Assembly (NCBI GenBank): GCA_030490835.1
Contig: CM059973.1
Span: forward strand, 87,007,641-87,071,640
Reading direction: 5' to 3'
DNA from: Annona cherimola
Taxonomy: Eukaryota; Streptophyta; Magnoliopsida; Magnoliales; Annonaceae
DNA: 64,000 nt
How positions within the stretch are numbered: the first letter of the stretch is position 1; every line of letters begins with the position of its first letter. Both the position numbers and the translations under genes were made by a program. Below are positions 1 to 12,539 of this stretch, piece after piece. The notes under the pieces were generated by a model. That model saw only the letters and a program-made list of their open reading frames with translations, did not search any database and had not been told where the DNA came from.

Positions 1-89
1 AGGATAACATTAAGGAAATTTAATGCAAACCAAGAATGGTTTTATGCATAAACAACAATCAAAACAATGCAAGCAGTCAGTCAGGATAC

Positions 90-2195
90 ATAGGCATGGT
101 TTCCAGGTGAGCTGAAAACCACTTCATCCCCAGGAGTAAGTGAAATAGGGTTATTCTTCTTCACAATCTTCCCATTCACCTGCACAGAACCCTTGCTCCC
201 TATGCTTTCAAGCACGGCAATGGCATTGCCACCACGCTGACCATGTCCACAAACAATGAGTATTATACTGCATATACAAGTTAAAGAGTTTACATCTAGA
301 ATAAGAATAAAAACTACTCTAGGATTCATTTCCGGTGATGAGGATGGCATTTCAATATCTCATACAGGAAATTTCAATTTCTCATTGATGGATATACCTG
401 ATCCTGCTTGATCCGGCAGCTGACATTTGAATCCTTCAGAGACAAGTTCGTGTTCCTACTCCCACCGATTGTGAAAGGTGATGTGCAAATGGGAACATGT
501 GGGTTCTGCAACAAATGCAATTGTTATGGAGCTTTGTAGCCAAATCCAACCATCAAAATGAAATACAGAGAAAAACCAATCCAGATTTAAGCACCCATGA
601 GTCCACAGAGGCAGAAAATGAGGTGCTTTTTTTGGCTCCAATTGTGGCCTCAATGAATGAACAGAACATAAAATGCAACACATCAACTATTCTAAGAAAA
701 GGACCACTCACATCGATCACAAGGGGGAAAGGCATATAGACCCATATCCCACATGTGAATTCCTACTTACCTAACCCTCTTTTTCAAACCAAATTTTTAT
801 TTGAAATATTCATTTCTCTTCATCCTGATTCAAACTAGGCTCAAACCGCCTAGTTTTAATCCAGTGGTTCAACCTGCTGTCAAAGTGATAGAAGCATGAC
901 TCATTGTATGGGAACCGAGCCATCAGATGAACTCATAAACAAGATGTCAAAGTTACAAAAACAATGTTCCATGCAGAAGAAAAATAATCTAATCAGGAAA
1001 ACGGTTTTAACCTTAGTACAAACCCCATTTACATGTGTCACTGAAATGTGCATCTTGCCCTTTCTTTTACAATGCATCAAAAGAACAACAACCACAGGCC
1101 ACCGTAACTTTTCTCAAGTAACCATACAATGGATGAAAGTTATCCAGTTGTACAAGCAAAGGACAACCAGAAAAAAACGACACAACAGAACCGAAATACT
1201 GAACTAGTATCCAAGACTCTCATCATAACTTCCCAATAGAAAAATTAAAAATTAAAAAATGCAACTCCAGAGTAAAGAGAACATTTAAAGAATTGCAGGA
1301 AGAAAATGCATAAAATACCAGCGAAATTAGAACTTGCTCACACCAATCCTGATTGCTTCTCTTGAACAATACCATGTCATTCAAGACAAAATCCCATCAA
1401 AACGTTTTTTTTTTAAGGAATTTTAGCCATAAACAACTGAAATTTACCTGAGGATACTGCGATAGAAGCTTACACCATGCACTTTGTTTTGGATGAAGAC
1501 ACCATGGAGAACGAGGACTCCTAGGCTTCTCCGCCACAGCTGGGGAGGATCCAACTATAAAGGAAATTAAATCAAAAACAATAACCATGCCAACTTCACG
1601 CAGTCCAATTGACAGCCCACTGGTTGAAGATCTAAACAATAACCCAATTCAGGGAGGAAAATAATAGCAAAGGAAGATCAGCCTACCTTCTAGAGCCGGT
1701 GCCGAAACTGCTGCTGCTGCTGCCGCAGCCGCAGAGCCATTCCTGTCTTTCTCTCCCTCTCCAGTACCAGCAGAGATGGGTGGGTCAGCGAGCACGCATT
1801 CCTGGTGATCAGACGCAGGTGGCGGTGGCGGTGGCGGTGGCGGCAGCTGCGATTCTTTCAAAGAATTCTCGACAGAATCAGACACGGCCCCTGATGATGG
1901 TTTATCCGCGATAGCAGTAGTAGAAACTTCAGCCTACGGAGATTTTCAAGCAAAAAGAAATAAAGAAAGAGAATCAGGGGGAAAAAAACACAACACGCCC
2001 CCATGAAAAAAGGGAAAAAAAATAAAAAGGAAATGATTTTTGGCCTAGAAAAAAGAAAAGAAATTTCGAAATGTTTCCTGTCCTGACCTTGGCCCGTTTG
2101 GGAGAAGAGGGTTTTGAGTCGGGAGAAGGAGACGGCGAAGATCTTTTGCAGTTGTTGGGTACGGAAGATCCGCTGCTTCTCCTGGTTGAAACCAT
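90..2195 (-). CDS. FHA-domain AAA-type ATPase, N-terminal exons only (partial)
   Basis: This is the 5' part of a plant AAA ATPase that carries an N-terminal forkhead-associated (FHA) domain; the ATPase domain lies beyond the left edge. Five exons join in frame: 2195-2088, 1933-1687, 1554-1448, 505-398 and 236-90, with GT donors and AG acceptors (239 codons). The start MVSTRRSSGS and the basic stretch SPKRAK (residues 31-36, possible nuclear signal) resemble the N-terminus of Arabidopsis At4g02480/At1g02890-type proteins. Exon 2 encodes nine prolines and eight alanines in runs. Exons 3-5 give WCKLLSQ, FTIGGSRNTNLSL and GKGSVQVNGK ... GDEVVFSSPGNHAY, an FHA fold with its glycine-serine-arginine loop. 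FHA domains bind phosphothreonine; the cellular role of this subfamily is not evident here. The last donor (TAT|gtatcc) is inferred because the reading frame stops just after it. Confidence 0.86.
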
Positions 2196-2903
2196 GGCTC
2201 TTCCCTCCGTATACGGGATTTCCCCTTCCCTCCCTGCGGACGACGCTGGGGACTCCGAATTTTACCTCGATTTCGGTGGGTTTCTAACTCGACGGCAAAG
2301 ACAGGCAGAGGAAGGAGAGAGAAATGGGAGGAAGAGGTTGGGGTGATATTTATAAGAAATAAATATAAAAAATTAAAAAAACAGAGAGAGCTTGAGAGAT
2401 TTTCTGCTTGTCATCTAATTCTAGCCCAGAGACTAATTATTCAAGCTCAACCCACCACAGTCATCCGCGCCGTCCAGTCCACCAAATCCCGCCCCCTCGC
2501 CGTGCCATCCTCGTCGCCCGAGGGGCGCGTGGGGGTGACCAACGGCCCCGATTTGTGCCGAACCCACGGCCGCGTACTGCGATGGGCTTCACCTGAATTA
2601 CCATACAATGCACTTGCTGCGGGCCCCTCGACGCACGTGGAAGAGTGCTATTGATTGTTGTGTCCATCATCCCAATATGCTTTCTACGGCCCACTGTAGA
2701 GATCGAATTAGCCCAAATAAAAGGATGGATACGGCTGTCCTCCAAATGGGCCCACATCCTGTGAGCTTAATCGCTTATTAGCCTCATGCTTAGCAGTTTC
2801 ACTGGGATGGGAGTGCGCAGCTAATCCTAAATCAACTAATTTTTTAAATTTGTCTCCGATGTTAGCTCTAGTGCTCGGTTTCATGTTAAAAATTAAAATT
2901 TAA
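2196..2903. other. Upstream region of the FHA-AAA ATPase gene; no other gene seen
   Basis: The first 150 bases or so should hold the 5' UTR and core promoter of the minus-strand ATPase gene. The stretch 2460-2650 is noticeably GC-rich. Short open frames exist on both strands, but none resembles a known protein. From about 2760 the DNA becomes AT-rich and repeats begin. Confidence 0.4.
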
Positions 2904-3139
2904 GAGTGTGTTTGGCAATTAATAGAAAATATCAAGCGAAAACTTTTCACTCTCCGCAACTATTATATTTTTTAATTATTTTTTCACATTTTCCTATACA
3001 ACTACCATACTTTTCAATCATTTCTACGTAACTTTCCACGCAATTAATTTATCTATTTTAACTTTAGCATATTTTGTATTTATCATTACTTCTATCATAT
3101 CACATCATTTGACAACTTTTACTCTCCGAAACTTTTCAC
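2904..3139 (-). mobile_element. MITE of the GGGTGTGTTTGG family, right end missing
   Basis: The element begins with the terminal motif GTGTGTTTGG after TAA. It continues with the family core in the opposite orientation to the copy at 35,027 (CTCTCCGCAACTATTATATT, then TTAATTATTTTTTCACATTT). It stops where the next copy starts, so its right terminus seems lost or displaced. Non-autonomous: no coding capacity. Confidence 0.6.
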
Positions 3140-3142
3140 TAA

Positions 3143-3433
3143 GGGTGCGTTTATTTGGGACAAAAAAATATCAACCAAAACTTTTCCATCCAAAACTTTT
3201 CACTCTCCATAACTATTCTATTTTTTAATTATTTTTTCACATTTTCCTATACAAACTACCCTACTTTTCAATTATTTCTACACAACTACCCATACAACTA
3301 ACCTATCTATTTTAACTTTATTCTCTTTACTCTTCATCATTACTCCTATTATATCACATTATTTTCTATCAATTTGACAACTTCTACTTTAAAAACTTTT
3401 CATCAAAAGTTTTACCCCTAACCAAACACACCC
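3143..3433 (-). mobile_element. MITE of the GGGTGTGTTTGG family, complete copy
   Basis: A 291-bp element with termini GGGTGCGTTTATTTGG and CCAAACACACCC, flanked on both sides by TAA. The TAA duplication and G-rich termini fit PIF/Harbinger (Tourist-like) MITEs, although other copies in this window do not give a clean TAA. Its inside is nearly the same as copies at 32,682, 32,953 and 35,027. Confidence 0.7.
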
Positions 3434-4140
3434 TAAATTAAATTTCGTGTTGATTGTAGCTTTGATTAGTATTTTTCTTTTTTCCAATCTATGATTTATT
3501 TAACTGAGTCGTAGAATTTGAACGCTGATAACAAAGCAGAAAACCGGTTATCATTTTCGCTATTTTTTACATTCTAACGAAGTAGAATTTAGGGGCATTC
3601 TTTCTATTCTTTGGGATTTAAATACTAATAAAAATTGATATCGGAATCGAAAATCGTTTATCATTTTCGCTCTTTTTTACATTTTAATATTCTATATAAA
3701 GCAAAAAAATATGAAACACCATAAATTAATTAAAAGAGGATGTTCCAAATGACCAAGATTGTTGAATGAAATTTACAAGACAGTTTTTTTCAATTTTTAA
3801 TAACTTCTTTGCATTTCAAATACAATCTTTTCTCCTTCCTATTGCACGTCATTGTATTTTCATTTTTTTAGTTAAGCTCCTTAATTCTTTCAAACAGGCC
3901 CTAAGCATATTCTAAAAATAAACGATTTTCCCTAGATCATTCTAAAATCACGTGCTATTAAAAACAATTGCTCGATATATATATATATTCAACATAAAGC
4001 AACTCATATGAACTTGCTCTGCGTGATCTGTATTTAATTACTGAAGTGGCATGCCAAACTTAGATTTACAACTGATTTGAAGTTAAACTCAGTTTTATTA
4101 TATTTATTTAATACTTAGTCGTGTTTACATAAATCTAATT
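3434..4140. other. AT-rich intergenic DNA
   Basis: There is no supported gene. A motif around GAAAACCGGTTATCATTTTCGC occurs at about 3540 and again, in variant form, near 3645, suggesting a local duplication. Otherwise only AT-rich sequence with a short TA run near 3980. Confidence 0.4.
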
Positions 4141-4520
4141 AGGGGTCCGTTTGACTCTGCTGCACAACCAAACTTTTACACTAAGGTAAAAGAATTACTT
4201 TCCGGAAGATACAGAACCTCTATTCGGTCATAAATGATTATGTGCATTTTGAAACTGTTTTTGTATTTGGGAGTGATAAAATTTTTTATGAAAAAAGTTT
4301 TTGAACGGTCGGGAAATGACGTGATAAAATAAGAGTAATGATGAAAAATAATGTTAAATTAGATAGGTTACGTGTATAAGTAGTTTTGTAGAAATCATAA
4401 AGAAATTGAGTGGTAATACATGAATGAGTGAAAAAATGTAATATATATATATATTATAATAGTTATAGAGATTGAAAATTTTTAGTTTGAAAATATTTAT
4501 ATGTTGTCAAACACTCCAAA
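4141..4520 (+). mobile_element. Degenerate MITE of the GGGTGTGTTTGG family
   Basis: The left part (AGGGGTCCGTTTGACTCTG) and right part (TTGTCAAACACTCC) are decayed versions of the family termini. Between them, from about 4260, lies the family core (GACGTGATAAAATAAGAGTAATGATG, then GATAGGTTACGTG and GTAGAAATCATAAAG). A (TA)n run interrupts it near 4442. Confidence 0.5.
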
Positions 4521-4678
4521 GTGATTTGCATTACGTTACATTTTTTAGAGTTTTTTTGTGTTGAATAAGAGCACAAAATCAAATCATTTATGTGATTTTA
4601 CCTTAAATGCGTCTATCACGGAATAACTATTTTATCAAAAGTCAATAAACCCTAGCTCAATTATTTAATTATGCTTTT

Positions 4679-4776
4679 GGCATTGTGGTAACCCAGCTAG
4701 CCTTAAGTATGGTAGGTGTTGGGTTCAATCCCTGACAATGGCATTATATAGGCGTGGAAAAAAAAAAAAAAAAAAA
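4679..4776 (+). mobile_element. tRNA-like retroposon (short SINE) with polyA tail
   Basis: A tRNA-like head of about 65 bases with near-complementary ends (GGCATTG at 4679-4685 and CAATGGC at 4736-4742, one mismatch) and a box B-like GGGTTCAATCCC near 4720. A short tail follows, then a run of about 19 A (4758-4776). This is the build of a very short SINE or a retroposed tRNA-derived transcript. Box A is weak and I see no clear target duplication, so the class is tentative. Confidence 0.5.
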
Positions 4777-5334
4777 GTAAACAATAGCAAGAGAAAATAG
4801 TGAGCAGTGACAATAGTCTCAAGTGGCATGAGAGTGTCCACCTAGATAAATTTTAAAATATTATTAATTCTATGTCAACGTATTGTAAGAAATTTATTAG
4901 AATTGCTCAGGTGTTAGTGTAAATAGCGTTGGAAATATTGTTGAGATGATTGTAAATACCTATTAAAAAAATATTTAATCGCGGATCCTGATAATCAGTC
5001 TAACCTTATTTGTAACCCCAATCGTATCGTTGGGTTGGTTCAGACAATATTTCTATGTTTGGTTGATTTTTACATTGATTGAAAAATCCATATTTAAATT
5101 TTAAAGAAAGAAAGAATAGTGTTGTACACACAATGTAGCTCTACCCCGAACCTTGGACATGGACTTTGCTGTGTAAACGAGATTCACTACGCGTCGCCGC
5201 TGCATATTTATGTCCCAAGCTTTCCGTATATATAGCAATGTTTGTGATGGTATAGAGAAATAAGATCAAAATACACTTATGTGAATTGATAATGTAAACA
5301 AGTTAATTTTAAAATAAAAAATTATGTTAAAAAT
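4777..5334. other. AT-rich intergenic DNA
   Basis: I see no gene, RNA gene or complete repeat. Open frames are short and unlike known proteins. Confidence 0.35.
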
Positions 5335-5609
5335 TTGAGCGTGTTTAGAAAATGATAAATCTTTTTGATGAATTTTTTTGTGCAAAAGTTGTTCATGTGT
5401 GTGGGAACGATGTGATATAACATGGACAATAGTGAGGAGTAAATAAAATTAAATTAAAATAAGACGTTATCCTGATGGGCACACTATCGCCTCTCACTTC
5501 AGCAATAAATGGTCCTCAAAATGCATAGTCATTTCAAACTTAGACACTATAATGATTAAGGTGTTCATATTAAAACATGAATTGAATACAAATGAGATCA
5601 GATTTTTCA

Positions 5610-6185
5610 TTCTCGATGTAACTTTTTTTTTTATTTTAAGGGAGTACTTGTTAATAACTAAAAAATTTAATCTAAAATTTCTCACTATTCACAATTATCA
5701 TATTTTAAAATTATTTATTCGCTTTTTCATATATAACTACTATACTTGTAATCATTTATGCACAACTAATCATACATCTAGCATATCTATTTGAACTTTA
5801 TCTATTTAATATTTATTATTACTCTTATCATATCATATTATTTTTTCGTACTTCAAAAATTTGTACACAAACCCTTTTTCATTAAAATTTTTATCAATTC
5901 TCCAACACTAATAAATATAATTTATTATTTATATGAATGCTTGACTACCACAGCAACTTTTTGGACCAAATTATTCAATATAAAATTTTTTCTATCAATA
6001 ACTGTCTTATTTTTAATTATTTATTTTTATCTACTCGTAAAACTATTATATTTTTCAATTATTCGACATAACTAACTATGCAACTAATATTTCTATTTCA
6101 ACTCTATTCTTTTTATTCTACATTATCGCTTATGTCATGTCATTTTCTACAAATTCGAAATTTTTTATTTTCCAAACACAGCCTT
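5610..6185 (-). mobile_element. Two degenerate MITE cores in reverse orientation
   Basis: Two successive stretches (about 5640-5860 and 5960-6185) repeat the reversed core of the GGGTGTGTTTGG family: a Pu/Py pattern of CACTATTC..TATTTTTAATTATTT, CAATCATTTATGCACAACTA, and TTATCATATCATATTATTTT. Both have lost recognisable termini. A further fragment in the opposite orientation lies at about 5335-5460. Confidence 0.45.
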
Positions 6186-6479
6186 AATATAATGTTTTAT
6201 ATATTTTCATAATATTTATCCCATTCTCGATATATATTATTATATTTTCATGTTATTTCTTCATCTCATTCAACCTCTTGCATGCAGCAACATGTAGATG
6301 ACCGACTTATGAAACCATCCCATCAGACGAAAGGCCTGTATTTATATGCAAGGAGGAAAGATGAGTACATTGGCGAGACCTTCTTCCAACATTTTGTTTA
6401 TGAAAAGCCTGGAGTGGCTAAACTCTATAACTACTCCACGTAATCTTCCAAATGAGGAGACGAGAAAGTAAAACCCAGA

Positions 6480-9400
6480 GGAGTATCATTCAAAGATTGA
6501 CAATCTTTACATAAGGATTCAAGAAATACAACTAGAATGGGAGTCCCACCACACATGAACATCTTTAGTGCTTGATAAAGCAAAATTGACAAGGTCATGA
6601 GTCAACGTATTCCCGGTTCTTAGGACATGAGAAAAGAGACAAGATACAAAGGTGGAAATGAAGGATCTGATCTTGTCAATCAAATGTCCTAGATATGACC
6701 AGATTGGGCTTCTGCAATTAATCAACTTAACAAGAATGAAGGAATCACTCTCCACAATGATATTGCAGAGAGACAGACTTGAAGCTCATTCAATAGCGAA
6801 TAAAATCCCATTAGCCTCCATGAGAAGAGGATCAAGGATCCCATCTTGGCACTACTCTTTAGCGGTCACGGATCCACCACTGGAATCACGAATAATCGCC
6901 CTCAAACCCATCTTAGTCATTTGTAAATTGAAGCTCGCGTCAACATTGATTTTCAATACCTCATGGTTGGGCTTACACTAGCGAGGAGCAGAGCAATGAA
7001 TTTTTGCTTGAAGAGGGTGAAGAGAGTGTGAAGAAAAAATCTGGTGAATGAAACATATAGACCATGAGAGCACCTTAGAAAAGATGGGGTTTGTCCCCTC
7101 TATGTAGAATTTGTTGCGGCAGAACTATACTCTTCAACAAGTACAAAGGAATTGGAAGAAAGGATAGGGGAATTTGAAAGTGATGAGATACCTAAAAATC
7201 TCCCATAAAGAAGAGAAAGCCAAACCTAAAAGTTTTTTGATGAGACTCTAGAAAAAGCTATCTTTGTTGACGGGCACTCCTAAAATAGATGGAAGCATGT
7301 TTCCTCACTATGATTACACAAAGAACAACACATTTGAGCGGGAATACCCCTCCTGCCCAGGTTAACTCTTGCGAGGAGAGAATTTAGTAGCATTCGCTAA
7401 CCAAAAATGATAATTTTCCTGGGAAGCTTGAGTGTCCAAAGTAGGGGTGTTAACGGATCGGGTTGAACAGGTTGGAGCCTAATCCTAATCCTAACCCATT
7501 TAATATATCTCAACCCTAATCCATTTATTAACCCATTTAAAAAACTTCAACCCTAACCCATTTACAACCCATCTAATAAACGGGCTAACGAGTTGTTAAC
7601 GGGTTGTGTTTGTTACTAATTTTCATGCTAAAAATCTTCAATAAAGTCTGTAAATTTAAATAAATTAAATAATTTGAAGTTAACATACCTGAATTCAATT
7701 TATTTTGGCTTGAAAACATCAAATCCAATCTCAAATAATCTCTTTAATGCCAATTCCTGTTATAAATATTATATATATATATTATAATATATTATATTAA
7801 ATGAATTATACGGGTTGAACGGGTTGGACGAGTTAAATAAATGGGTTGACGGGTTGCGAAACCTTAACCATAATCCGTTTATTTAATTAAATAGTTGAAC
7901 GGGTTGGCAGATCATAACCCATTTATTCAAAAATCTCAACCCAAACCTATTTATTAACGGGTTGAACAAGCGGGTTAACGGGTTGACCATGACCATTAAC
8001 ACCCCTAGTCCAAAGTTGTCTTTGCACTTGTGGGTCCACTGGGGCACTTAAGGCTTCAATAGACTGAGAGCTACTAGCATAATGCATTTGATATGCTGAC
8101 TTAACTCGATTGAGACCATCACTCTCCAAGCTCCAGAAAAGGTAGTCCTCCTCTCTACCCAATGGAATGGGCACATTTCGAACCTCCCTCTAGCCGGACT
8201 CACCTACCACTATCCTGACTAAATCTTTTCTCCAAATATTGTATTGGTCATCAATGAAAGTTGCCACTTTGACATCATCAGGATACCCTTTTGGAAGGGG
8301 ACCAACTTGTTGGGTAATTGATGATGCTCAAGAGTCCTTAAAGAAATGGATATAGTCACTAGCCCCCCAACCTCCATTTGCAGCCACTTAGAAGGAAGGA
8401 TTTGACTTTGAGGATACCTTTTCAAGTGAGAGAATCTGAGGCCCTAGGTGCACACATCGAGAAATACTCGCCAGGAAAATATCATGCTCAAATGACTTTA
8501 TAGCAAAGAGAGTCGTGGTCAACCAATAGACACCAAGCCTGTTTTGCTAACATAACAACATTGAAATCATGCAGACTTCCGAAACCTAAGCCCCCCTCAT
8601 ATTTCAGTTTATACATCTTATACCAAGCCACCTAACTAATCTTTCTTTTTCCTTCTTTTTCTTCCCACCGGAAACAACTTGTCATAGCTTCAATGTCCCC
8701 AGAGATCTTTTTTTTTTTGTAATATGAACAATTACATAGCATAAGTGGGGATGGCCTGAATCATTGCCTTGATCAAAACTTCCATATGACCCCAAGATAA
8801 GAAACGACTCTTCCAACGTTGAAGTTTCCTTCACACTTTCTCTCTGATGCTCTTAAAAATTTGAGTACGAGAGTGGCCAATCCATATTGGAAGTCCTAAG
8901 TATGATTGAACATGGTTGCCTCATGAACCCAGCAAGGATACCATAGCATCCTTTGTCTCTGGTCTTGTATTCTAACTAAAGAAAGTTGCGGTTTTTATCA
9001 ATGTTGATTCCTTGGCCCATGCACTCTTCATACAACTGGATCAAGCCTTTCAAATGGCCAACCTCCCCCTTGTTTACTTGAAGAAATTAAAGAACATTGT
9101 CCACAAAAAATAAATGGGAGATACGGAGCCCATTGCGACCCACATGAGTACCATGGAGTCCTTCGTTGTTTTGGTAGTTGGAAATAAGAGAAGAAAGACT
9201 TTCGGCACATAAGAAGAATAAATAGAGGGAGAGAGGGTTTCCCTGCCTGATGTCACAGGAAGCAGAAAAAGCCAGAGACTTGAAGTCATTGATAGAAACC
9301 GTGAAAGAGACCGTTAAAATGCAACAGTGGACCCACTCCATCCATTTTTCATTAAAGTGCATTTGTTGCATAATTCGACATAAGTAGCCCAATCGACCCC

Positions 9401-10420
9401 ATCATCCGCCTTGACCATATCCAGATTGATTGTTATCTCTTCCTTTTGGCCCGATCTTCTTTCGACAAGAGTATGGATCGCTTCAAATGCAATCAACATA
9501 TTGTCAACGATAAGTCTTCTTGGAACAAATGCACTTTGGTTGGAGGATCTAATATTGGACAGGATGTTTTTTCACCTAGTGATGTTTTCAACCAGCTAGC
9601 CAACATATTGGCTATGATCTTATACAAGACATTGCATAAGTTAATGAGTCTGAAATCCAATAGTCTATTAGCAACAACCTTCTTTAGGATAAGTACTATG
9701 TCTGTGTGATTAATTTGAGAGAGCACCGCCTCCTGAATGGCCATAGATGGAGCATCCATAAAGTTCCTGCATGCGGCAAATGCTTCTCTTCACCGACCAA
9801 TGATGTTGATAAAAAGCTACAGTTGTGCCATCTAACCTTGATGATTTTGATGGATTCATGCTCTTGACTACTTGTAGCACTTCCTCCCTCAATAGACCAG
9901 TTAATAGATGGTTATTTGATGCCAAAATTCTAGACTGGATAAGGCTGGTCACCCTATTCATTTGAAGCACATCAATTGCTTGGAAAAGATTGTGAAAATA
10001 CTAACTAGCAAGCATTTCTTTTTAGTTTTGATCATGAATCAGGCGCCCCTGATCATCGATGGAGTATTGGATGAAGTTTCTCCTTCTCTTCTCTGAAGCA
10101 ACTTTGTGAAAAAAGTGTTTGATCACCCACCCGAAGCCAGATAACCTTAGCTCTTTGTTTCCACAATGCCCCCTCAGTCTTCAAGAAAGGAGTTTACCAT
10201 GAACTCTTTCCTTCTAATAGTAGCATCCATTGGATCAGTTGGAGGTCGACATTTTAAAGATTTCAGTTGATTCCGAAGGGTTCTGATTTGCCTAGGCAAA
10301 TTCCCATAATTTTTACGGTTCCACCGGTGCAATTTTCTACCACAGTGAACTTTCCTGCTTAAAGATTCAAAGGTTGCCCAATCATTCTCTGGCTTCGACA
10401 TTAGCTGCTGCGCTTTTATA
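6480..10420 (-). mobile_element. Decayed L1-type LINE (RT, zinc-knuckle and RNase H regions)
   Basis: A broken ORF2 of a plant L1-like retrotransposon, read right to left. 10,401-10,174 encodes the linker before the reverse transcriptase. Reverse transcriptase blocks follow at 9759-9493 (LILKKVVANRLLDFRLINL), 9499-9314 and 9392-9087. The catalytic block reads FFVDN where an active enzyme would have Y/FxDD. The zf-RVT region follows (KSAYQMHYA near 8090, and CCSLCNHSEETCFHLF near 7340-7290). The region about 6970-6519 encodes an RNase H-like end (VDASFNLQM, RDSSGG, HVLRTGNTLTHDLVNFAL). Frames shift repeatedly and stops are common. The endonuclease end is missing, so it is 5' truncated. A hAT-type MITE at 7442-8007 splits it. 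Confidence 0.85.
7442..8007. mobile_element. hAT-type MITE inserted in the LINE
   Basis: A 566-bp element with exact 12-bp terminal inverted repeats, TAGGGGTGTTAA and TTAACACCCCTA. It is flanked by a perfect 8-bp direct repeat, GTCCAAAG (7434-7441 and 8008-8015). An 8-bp duplication and TAGGGGTG-type ends are typical of hAT transposons. It encodes no transposase. Much of the inside is built from short variants of GGGTTGAAC and CGGGTTGAC on one side and their complement AACCC on the other, like a degenerate minisatellite. Removing it rejoins the LINE's zf-RVT region. Confidence 0.9.
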
Positions 10421-12539
10421 TAGCTCCGGCCCCCAACATCTTAATTGAGGTAAAGATATGGATAGGCGATTTTTTTAAGGATCAAGACCGTTCAACTGTT
10501 GGACCGCACCGCATTAATTATTAATACCTGGAAAATTATAAATATTAAATTCGTATTGTAGAATAAGAAAGCTGTCTCCCATCACAATAATTGGAACGGC
10601 CAAAGATTGGATGGCTGAGAAAATCTAGTGAGTGCATCTTGGATTTGGGGCATTGGATTTCGGTGTTGCGCGGATGGGCATGCAAGCATGCCTGCCATGT
10701 GTGCGCCACACTCACGGTTTGTTGCAACTGAATTAGGCCCTCCTTGCATGATTTTTACGTTGCGGCTGAAATATCGAACGCGGTCCGACTGCACACGTCT
10801 ACAACACGTTTTTATAATGCACTCGTGCTGTTAGTCCGGAGATGGATGGAAAGCCGATCGGACGACGCGGATGGAGCTGTCCACCTGCAAGGACATGTAT
10901 CCCACTTCGCGTTCTCGATGCAGGTCCATTGCAGGTTTTCAGTGAGGGAGAAGGCAGGGGAGAAGGGCACCGCATCCACATTTTGAAACGGCGACATTTC
11001 TTCCCACTCCGTACAGCGGGCTTAAGTTAGGAAAAAGAGGATCAAGTAGGTAAAAGAGCGCCGATACATGGGGCCGGCAGCATGGGAGCTGTTACGCAGC
11101 CATTTTTTATATTTTATTTTTTTATATAGAGTGTTAACAATTTTAGAGATATGTATATTTTTAATTTCAAATATACGAGCAGTTTAGTCGTTTTAAGTTA
11201 AAAAATAATATAATTAAGAATAGTAAAATAAAATTAATGCAGATACGGTAATTGTATCGAAATGTAAAAATGATCGAAAATATAAACTATCAAAGTAAAC
11301 TAAAAATTACAAAATAACTTTTCTACACACTTTTTAATATAATTATCTTATTTTTCAATCACTTTTATATATAATTACCTTACTTTTTAGTTATTTTTAT
11401 ATATTTTCCATACAACTACCATTTAATTCTAATCATTACTCCTATATTATTATATTACTTTGAAGTTTTAATTTTCCACAGCATTTTTCTACATATTTTT
11501 CCAAATTAACGAACACATCACATATGAAAAGTTGCATAGAAATGAGATTTTTTTTTTTTTTTGGTGTTCCCAAAATGGCCCTCCGTGTACGCTGATGTGC
11601 ATTATCAAACCTGGAATTAACAACTGCAGGAAAAAAAAAAAAAAAGAAAGAAAGAAAAGAAAAAATGCATTCGCCATTCTGCTTGCTCTTGCCATTGAAA
11701 CAACGGCCCTGGTTTTCTGGTTAGGTGGAAAAATCCCAGCTGTTCAAGGTTCAAAACTTCAAACAGCTGTTGCAATTATCTAAAAAAAAAAAACCAGCAA
11801 TTGCGGAACCATGCAAGTGATTGGACGAGTGCAGCCCCGGGGCAAATGTGAGCAAGGCTTATTCCCTCATCACGTGGCAAGTCGGTCACAGCCTCACAGG
11901 GCCGAAAGTAAACAGAAGAAGGGTACTAGCCACAGCCAGCGAAGAGCCGAATGGTTCATGCCCCTATGCTAAATTGCTATTACTAGCCATTGCCACTCAG
12001 TCCTAACTCAGTCCTAAGTTCTAGCCCCTTTCTCAATGAGCTTATTTCGTCCGTACTCCAAGAAGCACGACGGTAGTTTTTTTTCTTTTTCTGGGAATAT
12101 TGATCGAATAAGTCTATTCATGTACCATAAACAAGTCCGCTCATCTTTACAACATAAAAGCTGAAAAGTTCGGTTGAGCTATGAAGTTCACATGGTTTTA
12201 GATAAGAATGTTATTTAAGCTTAGTGGCTGACGGCCAATGGGCTGCTGAAGATAAAAACAAAAAAGTAAAACAATATCGGTACCCCTACTCATTTCTCAG
12301 GAAAATTAAAAAGAGGTCAATGACACGATTATCCACGTCGCTAGGCGTTAGCTTCCTGGAAAATGATTCTCCCTCTTGAAAAACCGCCCCTGCTAACTTT
12401 TTTAAAAAACATTTTTCTAACGGGGAATTTAATTATATGGGTTGGAACTTGGAAGTGAGTGACGGATAAATCAGCCATCACTTGTCACAAAGCGCATAAA
12501 ATGTCAATTAAAAAAAAAAAAAGCCAAATTGTACAGTCA
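10421..12539. other. Intergenic DNA, part GC-rich, no gene recognised
   Basis: The stretch 10,560-11,040 is richer in GC than its surroundings and carries overlapping short open frames on both strands, none of which I recognise; it could be relict coding or promoter sequence. 11,280-11,510 is a degenerate reversed copy of the GGGTGTGTTTGG MITE core. 11,550-11,660 has T and A runs. 11,820-12,020 has a 61-codon open frame without recognisable similarity. Confidence 0.35.
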
